Of a DNA stretch of 5,436 nucleotides, positions 1 to 4,416 are shown piece after piece. Numbering within the stretch: position 1 is the first letter of the stretch; the number at the start of each line of letters is the position of its first letter. This DNA comes from Candidatus Bathyarchaeota archaeon. GTDB taxonomy: Archaea; Thermoproteota; Bathyarchaeia; TCS64. Under the pieces are notes generated by a model that was not told where the DNA came from, did not search any database, and worked only from the letters and a program-made list of their open reading frames with translations. Made by a program: the position numbers and the translations under genes. Location of the stretch: contig JAFGTA010000114.1 in assembly GCA_016934355.1 (NCBI GenBank), positions 1 through 5,436 on the forward strand, read 5' to 3'.

Positions 1-243
1 AACAGGTTCTACGAGATGCTGGCTAGGCTGGACCGCTCCATGGTGGAGAAGAAGCCCAGCGGGGTCTCGGAGGAGCAGCTGCTTCAGGGGCCGCTGAGCG
101 ACGCCATGGCCCACGTTGGGCAGCTCTTGATGCTCAGGAGGCTGGCGGGTTCCCCTGTCCGGGGTGAGAACTTCATAGTCGCGGATATCCGGGCTGGCGT
201 GGTGGGTCCCGTTCAGCCTGACCCTGTGTCGCCCGACGAGTGA
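1..243 (+). CDS. DinB-like protein, C-terminal part (5' end outside window)
   Basis: The frame is open from base 1 and ends at TGA 241-243, so about 80 C-terminal residues are visible. The stretch DAMAHVGQLLMLRRLAGSPV followed by ENFIVADIRAGVVGPVQP resembles the C-terminal part of DinB-like (DinB/YfiT superfamily) four-helix-bundle proteins, in which a histidine of the last helix (here His at bases 112-114) commonly helps bind a divalent metal. Known DinB-superfamily members include thiol-dependent S-transferases and many proteins of unknown role; nothing visible here identifies a substrate. The two other metal-binding histidines expected for the fold would lie upstream of the window, so I cannot tell whether the metal site is complete. 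The acidic, proline-rich tail (QPDPVSPDE) fits a natural C-terminus. The next gene starts 48 bases downstream in the same direction but has its own TATA-like element, so co-transcription is not certain. Confidence 0.72.
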   Translation, partial: NRFYEMLARLDRSMVEKKPSGVSEEQLLQGPLSDAMAHVGQLLMLRRLAGSPVRGENFIVADIRAGVVGPVQPDPVSPDE

Positions 244-250
244 CCTGAAG

Positions 251-258
251 TATTTTAA
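251..258 (+). promoter_or_regulatory. TATA-like element of the creatininase-family gene
   Basis: TATTTTAA lies in the short gap after the DinB-like gene, with its centre about 37 bases before the TTG start at 292. Archaeal transcription normally starts about 25 bases after the TATA centre, which puts the start near 280 and leaves a leader of roughly 10 bases. That leader would carry GGTG (284-287), which can pair with the archaeal 16S 3' end four bases before the TTG. Assigned from sequence and spacing only. Confidence 0.5.
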
Positions 259-291
259 CGTGGTCGGCTAATCAGCATACTGTGGTGTGTT

Positions 292-1029
292 TTGGCTGAC
301 GTTCTTCTGAGGTTGAAGGGGCACGAGTACAGGGAGCGGGGCTATGATAAGGCGGTGCTGGCGGTGGGCTCCACGGAGTACCACGGTGACCACCTGCCCT
401 ACGGGACGGATACGCTGGTGGCTGAGCACCTCGCTTCTGAGGTCGCGGCCCGTGTGGAGGGGCTTCTCATGTTGCCGACGATTCCTGTGGGGATGAGCGC
501 CCACTACAGCAGCTTCCCCATCGCCATCTCCCTCAGCACCGAGACGCTGATGCGCGTGCTCACGGAGGTGTTCGATTCCCTCGACAAGCACGGGCTCAGG
601 CGGCTGCTCATCGTCAACGGCCACGACGGTAACATCCCCGCCATCGACGCGGCGACCCGGGAGTATAGGACGCTGCACCCCGGGTTCAAGATAGCTGTGC
701 TTGAGGCCTGGTGGGTCGCAGCCGGGGAGCTTGTGCCGCCGGGTACCTTCGAGGTGTGGGGCGGGCTGGGCCACGCAGGCGAGGGCGAGACGTCGATGAT
801 GCTCCGGGTGGACCCGTCGCTGGTGGACATGGGCCGGGCGAGGGGCGTGGTGCCCGATCTCCCGGCGCACGTCGAGGTGAAGTGGACGTTCGATGAATTA
901 ACTCCCTACGGCGCCACTGGGGACCCTTCCAAGGCGACGCGTCGGAAGGGGGAGCTCATGCACGACGCGTTGGTGGATTTGCTCGTCGACTTCGTGAAGA
1001 AGATGGACGAGCGTGGCTGGGAGACCTAG
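292..1029 (+). CDS. Creatininase-family metal-dependent amidohydrolase
   Basis: This 245-residue protein has normal length for the creatininase family, cytosolic enzymes that use a di-metal centre to hydrolyse amide or cyclic amide bonds. The family includes creatininase, the mycofactocin peptidase MftE and the archaeal formamide hydrolase ArfB of riboflavin/F420 synthesis. Family blocks in order are GSTEYHGDHLPYGTD (26-40, candidate ligands E29, H31, D40), the GMSAHYSSFP block (67-76), NGHDGN (109-114, H111) and GHAGEGETS (160-168, H161, E164). All the expected metal-site acids and histidines are present. Unusual residues are Tyr-His-Gly-Asp where Gln-His-Gly-Pro is typical, Asp for Gly in NGHDGN, and FPIAIS where FPGTIS is common, so the substrate may differ from the characterised members. 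TTG 292 is chosen because an in-frame stop lies at 256-258 and no ATG or GTG lies between; GGTG precedes it. Its stop overlaps that of the convergent transporter gene. The exact reaction cannot be assigned. Confidence 0.88.
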   Translation: MADVLLRLKGHEYRERGYDKAVLAVGSTEYHGDHLPYGTDTLVAEHLASEVAARVEGLLMLPTIPVGMSAHYSSFPIAISLSTETLMRVLTEVFDSLDKHGLRRLLIVNGHDGNIPAIDAATREYRTLHPGFKIAVLEAWWVAAGELVPPGTFEVWGGLGHAGEGETSMMLRVDPSLVDMGRARGVVPDLPAHVEVKWTFDELTPYGATGDPSKATRRKGELMHDALVDLLVDFVKKMDERGWET

Positions 1030-2207
1030 CCTTTTCTTAGGGTCTCCTTTATCGCGAGGAGCGCTAGGAGTGCGGCGGCGACGGTGAGCCCGATGTTCAG
1101 CTTGAAGAGGGCTCCGACGCCTAGGGCGTTGATTATGACGCCTGAGACGGCTGGGCCCGCGAAGGTGCCTAGGTCCCGTGTGAGGCGGTAGAAGCCGAAA
1201 GCCTTGCCGCGGGTCTCCTCGGTGCTTATGTCTGCTACGATGGCGCTTGCGACGGGGTGGAAGAACCCTGCGCCGAGGCCCAGCGTCAGCGTCGAGACGA
1301 CGAGCATGGTCTGGGTCTTGAAGATGAGCAGCAGCGCGTAGCTCAGCGCCGTCACGGCGAGGCCGGCGGCTAATGGCAGCTTTCGTCCTACTCTGTCGGA
1401 CACGGGGCCCGCGGCGAGGGAGGCTACAGCCGTGCTGCCTGACATGGCTATGAACAGGGTTGTTAGGAAGCTCTGCGGTATCTGGATGGTGAGTGTCGTG
1501 TAGAGGGGCATCACCGTCGTGTACAGGTTGAGGCTGTACATGAAGAGGAAGCCCCCCGCCATGGCGACGAGGTACTCCCTGCTCAGGATTCCGCGTAGCC
1601 CGCCGAGGTCGAGGAGCCGGGTATCCGCGTTGCTGGTCATGGTCTCCTCCAGCAGGAACGCGCATATGGCTGCGCTGGCGAAGCTGAAGACGGTGGCCAG
1701 CATGAAGATGCTTCGGACTCCCAGCGTGTCCATGAGCCTGCCGCTGAGGTAGGTGCCCACGAGTATGCTGAGGCCGTTGACGCCCTCGTAGAGCCCGAGT
1801 GCCATCGCGCGTCTCCCGGGGCCGGCGGCCTCCACCATGGCCGTCATCAACGCGAGGAAGAAGAACGCCTGCCCGAGGCCGTAGAGGATGAACGCGGCGG
1901 CGATGTGGGTGCTGGTGCGGGCGAGGGTGACGGCTAGGAGGCTGGCCGCCATGCTGGCGGCGCCTATGGCTGACATCCGTTTCCTGCCGTACCTGTCGCT
2001 GAGGAACCCGCTGACGGGCCCCGTTGCGGCCTTGACGAGTCCGATTGTGGATATGAGGGCGCCGACGAGCAGGTAGCTGGTGCCGACGAACTCGCTCGTG
2101 TACAGGGAGAGCAGCGGCTGGGTGAGCCCGTAGCCGATGAACATTGTGGAAAGGGCGGCCGCGTACCGCGCGGCGCTGCCTATGAACGTGTGGTCTCCTC
2201 GGCTCAT
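1026..2207 (-). CDS. Major facilitator superfamily (MFS) transporter
   Basis: The 393-residue product is a normal-length MFS secondary transporter of the inner (cytoplasmic) membrane, expected to form 12 transmembrane helices in two six-helix halves. The characteristic loop-2/3 motif A is present as GFLSDRYGRKRM (residues 67-78) and again in the second half as GPVSDRVGRK (267-276). A polar central loop at about 188-212 (EETMTSNADTRLLD) separates the halves, and GKAFGFYRLTRDLGTFAGP (334-352) is a typical helix-10/11 region of drug- or metabolite-exporter-like MFS proteins. The substrate cannot be read from sequence. ATG 2207 is preferred over an upstream TTG at 2261 because GAGG (2213-2216) lies five bases before it and the extra 18 residues are not family-like. 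The TTG at 2261 overlaps the TGA of the upstream HAD gene, so coupled initiation there remains possible. The 50-base gap to the HAD gene suggests an operon. The stop codon is shared with the convergent creatininase stop. Confidence 0.9.
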   Translation of the reverse strand: MSRGDHTFIGSAARYAAALSTMFIGYGLTQPLLSLYTSEFVGTSYLLVGALISTIGLVKAATGPVSGFLSDRYGRKRMSAIGAASMAASLLAVTLARTSTHIAAAFILYGLGQAFFFLALMTAMVEAAGPGRRAMALGLYEGVNGLSILVGTYLSGRLMDTLGVRSIFMLATVFSFASAAICAFLLEETMTSNADTRLLDLGGLRGILSREYLVAMAGGFLFMYSLNLYTTVMPLYTTLTIQIPQSFLTTLFIAMSGSTAVASLAAGPVSDRVGRKLPLAAGLAVTALSYALLLIFKTQTMLVVSTLTLGLGAGFFHPVASAIVADISTEETRGKAFGFYRLTRDLGTFAGPAVSGVIINALGVGALFKLNIGLTVAAALLALLAIKETLRKG

Positions 2208-2212
2208 CTTTG

Positions 2213-2216
2213 CCTC
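2213..2216 (-). promoter_or_regulatory. Ribosome binding site deciding the MFS start
   Basis: On the minus strand GAGG stands five bases before ATG 2207. It supports this internal start over the longer TTG form at 2261, which has no such sequence before it. It also fits an internal gene of an operon, where archaea use Shine-Dalgarno initiation more than for leaderless first genes. Confidence 0.55.
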
Positions 2217-2257
2217 ATAGAGACGGACGCTCGACGCGAAAAAGACTTGCGGCGCAG

Positions 2258-2935
2258 TCAAAAGGATTTGAGTAACGCGGGAAGCTCTGCTATTGTTTTC
2301 ACGGTGTGCCCTTTCCAGCGTCCTGTCCCCTCGTTGTCGACCCAGACCGCCTGTAGCCCGGCTTCTACAGCTCCCTCGATGTCAGCCTCTATGCTGTCGC
2401 CGACCATGACCGCCTCGGATGCCTCTGTCTGTAGCAGGTTTAGAGTGTGCTGAAAGATCCGGGGGTCTGGTTTGGGTATCCCGATGTCGCAGCTGCACAC
2501 CATTGCGTCGAACCACCTACCGTGATCCATGTCTCGAAGCGCTCGGCGAGGTATGTCGGTCCATGCGTTGGACAGTAAAGCGATCTTGTAGTCTCTGGAT
2601 AGGCTCTGAAGCAGCTTGTCCAAGCCGGTGACCCATCTCTGTTCACTCATCTCGTAGACGAGTAATGCCAGCTCATCGGTTATGTCTCTGCTCACCGAGT
2701 AGCCTAGGATGCCGAGGGCGTGGTTGAAGAAATCATGTGTATCGACTTCCTTCCGCTCTTCACGCAGCGCGTACCGCCACTCGTTTGTATCGTGAATGGC
2801 TTTGTCTAGGTCCTCTGCTGCGATGTCGATTCCTTCGATGGACAGCCGTTCGGCGGCGTGTTCAGATATTTTTCTCCACGGCGTCTGCGGGAAGGCGAGG
2901 GTTCCACCGTAGTCGAAGATGACGGCTTTGATCAT
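2258..2935 (-). CDS. HAD-superfamily hydrolase (subfamily IA-like)
   Basis: The 225-residue protein carries the four haloacid-dehalogenase motifs in order: FDYGGTL (7-13, nucleophile Asp8), LLSNA (120-124, Ser122), IPKPDPRIF (153-161, Lys155) and MVGDSIEAD (177-185, Asp180/Asp185). The region between motifs I and II (about 15-105) is the helical cap of C1-type HAD enzymes. The family mostly comprises cytosolic phosphatases acting on small phosphorylated metabolites. The residue two after the nucleophile is Gly instead of the general acid/base Asp of classical phosphatases; this DxGGT variant is widespread in HAD-IA proteins but leaves the activity uncertain. ATG 2935 gives the usual MIKAVIFD beginning and sits about 27 bases after a TATA-like element, fitting a leaderless message. 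ATG 2941, with AGGA (2946-2949) four bases before it, adds only two residues. The frame stays open to ATG 3085, but that extension is not HAD-like and covers the promoter region. It is first gene of a probable HAD-MFS operon. Confidence 0.88.
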   Translation of the reverse strand: MIKAVIFDYGGTLAFPQTPWRKISEHAAERLSIEGIDIAAEDLDKAIHDTNEWRYALREERKEVDTHDFFNHALGILGYSVSRDITDELALLVYEMSEQRWVTGLDKLLQSLSRDYKIALLSNAWTDIPRRALRDMDHGRWFDAMVCSCDIGIPKPDPRIFQHTLNLLQTEASEAVMVGDSIEADIEGAVEAGLQAVWVDNEGTGRWKGHTVKTIAELPALLKSF

Positions 2936-2958
2936 GAGCATATTATCCTGCGTTTCTC

Positions 2959-2966
2959 TTAATATT
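2959..2966 (-). promoter_or_regulatory. TATA-like element of the HAD-MFS unit
   Basis: AATATTAA on the minus strand has its centre about 27 bases before ATG 2935, the spacing expected if transcription begins at or next to the start codon. This is the best-placed AT-rich element in the divergent HAD/methyltransferase gap. Confidence 0.5.
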
Positions 2967-3046
2967 CTATCCTCAAACGGGAGAGCTTGTTTATCTGGTA
3001 AGGGGCTGCACCCGGCTTGGATGGTAATCATATCTTTTCTCGTTAC

Positions 3047-3053
3047 TTTTATC
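3047..3053 (+). promoter_or_regulatory. TATA-like element of the methyltransferase gene
   Basis: CTTTTATC surrounds this site, about 35 bases before the TTG start at 3085. A transcript start near 3075 would leave a short leader of about 10 bases; GGTTGA (3073-3078), a weak match to the archaeal GGTGA ribosome site, lies six bases before the TTG. Spacing-based assignment. Confidence 0.42.
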
Positions 3054-3084
3054 CTGCTGGCTGGGTCATGTAGGTTGACTCGCA

Positions 3085-3864
3085 TTGGATTTCTGGAAGC
3101 TGATGGATATACTTCACAAGTATCAGGAGATAATGAACCCCCTCACCGAGGAGAAGCTCGACAAACTCGTGGACCTGCTGAGACTCGAACCGGGCAGCAG
3201 CGTGCTCGACATCGCCTGCGGGAAAGGGACGCTGCTCGTAAAGCTGGTAGAGAAATACGGGATAAAAGGAGTAGGCATAGACAAGTCGCCCTACTGCATC
3301 GACGACTGCAACCAGAACAAGTCAACCCGGGTCCCAGACGCCGACCTAACGTTCCATTTAATGGACGGAGCGGACTACAAACCCGAAATCAAGTATGACC
3401 TGAGCTGCTGCCTCGGCGGAAGCTGGGTTTTCAAAGACCACAGAGGCACACTGGAAGCATTATCCGGGATGACTAAGCCCGGTGGGCTCATCCTCGTCGG
3501 TGAACCCCACTGGCTCAAGGAGCCCGCCAAGGAGTACCTCGAAGCCGAGGAGATGACCCGAGACAGCTACAGGCTCCACGCCGAGAACGTCATGATCGGT
3601 GAACGGCTGGGGCTTAGATGCCTCTACACTCTGGACAGCGACCACGACGGCTGGGACCACTACGAGACCCTGCACTGGTGGGCAACCGAGGACTACATCA
3701 GGGACAACCCCGGCGACCCAGACGTCCCCGAGATACGCGAAGCCAACGAGAAGTTCAAGCAAATCTATCTCCGCTGGGGACGCGACACCATGGGGTGGTG
3801 CATCTACCTATTCAGAAACCAATATTATTTTTCCCGAGGATTCATTGTTACTTGGAATAAATGA
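3085..3864 (+). CDS. Class I SAM-dependent methyltransferase
   Basis: A 259-residue cytosolic methyltransferase with a Rossmann-type fold that would bind S-adenosylmethionine. Motif I is VLDIACGKGTLLVKL (40-54), close to the usual DxGxGxG but with Ala for the first Gly. The acidic end of strand 2 that holds the ribose is GVGIDKSPY (62-70, Asp66), and KPGGLILVGEPHW (131-143) is the conserved strand-5 region. The N-terminal FWKLMDILHKYQEIMNPL block and the C-terminal YLRWGRDTMGWCIYLFR block resemble a group of uncharacterised archaeal and bacterial small-molecule methyltransferases; the acceptor cannot be inferred. TTG 3085 is chosen because it keeps the FWKLM block and an in-frame stop lies just upstream (3076-3078); ATG 3103 is the alternative. 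The last 13 or so codons (from about 3823, reading YYFSRGFIVTWNK) turn sharply AT-rich and extend past the usual family end, suggesting that the original 3' end was altered at the border of the AT-rich island. Confidence 0.88.
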   Translation: MDFWKLMDILHKYQEIMNPLTEEKLDKLVDLLRLEPGSSVLDIACGKGTLLVKLVEKYGIKGVGIDKSPYCIDDCNQNKSTRVPDADLTFHLMDGADYKPEIKYDLSCCLGGSWVFKDHRGTLEALSGMTKPGGLILVGEPHWLKEPAKEYLEAEEMTRDSYRLHAENVMIGERLGLRCLYTLDSDHDGWDHYETLHWWATEDYIRDNPGDPDVPEIREANEKFKQIYLRWGRDTMGWCIYLFRNQYYFSRGFIVTWNK

Positions 3865-3907
3865 AATTCGATAATCTTTCTAAGAAAGTGTGATTTAGTA
3901 TTTAGTA

Positions 3908-3948
3908 TTATTGGGTATGTTATTCTTTGTATAAATAATACCCAATAA
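3908..3948. repeat. Inverted repeat / hairpin between convergent genes
   Basis: TTATTGGGTAT (3908-3918) and ATACCCAATAA (3938-3948) are perfect 11-base complements separated by 19 bases. Inside the loop TTAT (3920-3923) can pair with ATAA (3931-3934), extending the structure past a small internal loop and leaving a 7-base terminal loop. The right arm lies within the last codons of the small membrane protein gene, the left arm after its stop, 44 bases beyond the methyltransferase stop. It may act as a bidirectional terminator or 3' stabiliser for the convergent genes; no strong T-run follows on either strand, so the role is inferred. Confidence 0.6.
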
Positions 3949-4090
3949 AAGCTAATAGTAAAGCCAACCCAAACCCTTTCAGTACATAAGGGGCTCCAAT
4001 AATCCAGTATGCCCGTCGGCTTGAGAATATAATTTTCACTAAAAGGACAGAAGGAATAATGATTAATGCGCTAAGCCTCTTCCAAATCAT
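3920..4090 (-). CDS. Small membrane protein, 56 residues, two predicted helices
   Basis: I do not recognise a named family. The frame runs from ATG 4090 to TAA 3920-3922, with an in-frame stop at 4100-4102 fixing this start. The product begins MIWKRLSALIIIPSVLL. It has a hydrophobic stretch at about 6-22, a short loop with two arginines (SSRRAYW, 23-29), and a second hydrophobic stretch at about 35-54 (YVLKGFGLALLLAFIGYYLY) ending in Lys-Glu. This is the pattern of a small two-helix integral membrane protein. Its orientation is unclear because both ends and the loop carry positive charge. No ribosome site is seen, but an AT-rich TATA-like element lies about 27 bases before the ATG, fitting a leaderless message of its own. 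It is convergent with the methyltransferase, and a hairpin spans its stop codon. AT-rich codons contrast with neighbouring genes. A chance ORF is possible, but two well-formed helices and the placed promoter argue for a real gene. Confidence 0.62.
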   Translation of the reverse strand: MIWKRLSALIIIPSVLLVKIIFSSRRAYWIIGAPYVLKGFGLALLLAFIGYYLYKE

Positions 4091-4111
4091 CTTAATGTTT
4101 TATTTCATCTC

Positions 4112-4121
4112 AAATTATTAA
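4112..4121 (-). promoter_or_regulatory. TATA-like element of the small membrane protein gene
   Basis: TTAATAATTT on the minus strand is centred about 27 bases before ATG 4090, the spacing of an archaeal leaderless promoter. The surrounding DNA is AT-rich, so the match alone has limited weight. Confidence 0.4.
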
Positions 4122-4211
4122 GAATGTTGAATTGAAATATGTTCAAATATTAAAAAGCGTAATATGTCATACTCACTATAGTTATAATGAGAATTTCAAT
4201 ATCCGTGTTAC

Positions 4212-4313
4212 ATGGAGCGACCCATTACCCGTCACATCGTAAAATTCCCGGCGGCAGCGAAAACCACAGCAGAAAAACTGAATAAAGCCCGTCAATCCCG
4301 AAAAAAAGGCTAA
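4212..4313 (+). CDS. Doubtful 33-residue basic ORF
   Basis: ATG 4212 to TAA 4311-4313 would encode a lysine/arginine-rich peptide beginning MERPITRHIVKFPAAAKTTA, with about ten basic and two acidic residues and no recognised domain. TTATAA (4182-4187) is centred about 27 bases before the ATG, as for a leaderless archaeal gene. Against it, a second plus frame (ATG 4187 to TAA, 32 residues) covers much of the same DNA, and the same frame continues open for 36 more codons beyond the TAA to 4424, so this may be a decayed longer gene or chance. Reported because it is the only promoter-associated plus-strand ORF here. Confidence 0.2.
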   Translation: MERPITRHIVKFPAAAKTTAEKLNKARQSRKKG

Positions 4314-4370
4314 AAACACCGAGAAAACAAAAAAATTTTTAAAAATTACCTGCCACAGCGAAAACCCAGC
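4255..4370 (+). repeat. Imperfect direct repeat, two copies 101 bases apart
   Basis: CAGCGAAAACCACAGC (4255-4270) and CAGCGAAAACCCAGC (4356-4370) are identical except for one extra A in the first copy. The shared 11-base core recurs exactly 101 bases apart. Two copies only, so this is not a CRISPR array; it may be a remnant of a local duplication, paired protein-binding sites or parts of an RNA. Confidence 0.45.
4301..4345 (-). terminator. Oligo-T terminator candidates after the LLM gene
   Basis: Read on the minus strand, the DNA downstream of the LLM stop contains T7 runs at 4335-4329 and 4307-4301 and a T5 run at 4345-4341. Archaeal RNA polymerase terminates mainly at such U-tracts without needing a hairpin, so these are likely ends for the LLM transcript. 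A weak 5-pair stem (4382-4386 with 4393-4397) lies between the gene and the tracts. Confidence 0.5.
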
Positions 4371-4416
4371 CACGACAAGTTAAGAGAAGAGACTCTTCCA
4401 AATGCCAGACTCCAAC

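Larger units (their letters stand above)
4091..4416. other. AT-rich intergenic stretch without a confident gene
   Basis: Between the small membrane protein gene and the LLM oxidoreductase I see no recognisable gene. The left half (4091-4211) is strongly AT-rich and holds short palindromes such as ACTATAGT (4175-4182) and TTATAAT (4182-4188). The right half is A-rich on the plus strand with GC-richer blocks and holds a doubtful basic ORF (4212-4313), an imperfect repeat of about 16 bases (4255-4270 and 4356-4370), two A7 runs (4301-4307, 4329-4335) and a 14-base palindrome (4334-4347). A small structured RNA is possible but I cannot demonstrate a fold. Confidence 0.55.

Noticed and set aside
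268..870. 200-codon minus-strand ORF opposite the creatininase gene
   Set aside because: It is an antisense reading of a well-supported enzyme gene, rich in His, Arg and Pro as expected for shadows of GC-rich genes, with no domain.
898..1665. 255-codon minus-strand ORF within the MFS and creatininase region
   Set aside because: Arg/Pro/His-rich frame overlapping the clear MFS coding frame on the same strand; no recognisable domain or start signal.
2919..3398. 159-codon plus-strand ORF overlapping the methyltransferase start
   Set aside because: It overlaps the real methyltransferase in another frame and its second half is low-complexity Arg-rich. The hydrophobic first part comes from the HAD/methyltransferase promoter region, and no promoter is placed for it.
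3876..3888. CTTTCT-A-AGAAAG as an intrinsic terminator of the methyltransferase
   Set aside because: The arms are separated by one base, so a hairpin would lose several pairs, and no T-run follows. At most a short DNA palindrome.
4255..4370. CRISPR array
   Set aside because: Only two short imperfect copies about 101 bases apart, with no further units, constant spacer length or cas genes.
4182..4373. 63-codon minus-strand ORF starting GTG, rich in Phe
   Set aside because: Its hydrophobic look comes from T-rich DNA: it runs over two T7 tracts that look like terminators. It has no ribosome site, no well-placed promoter and a mixed, Cys/Arg-rich end without family resemblance.
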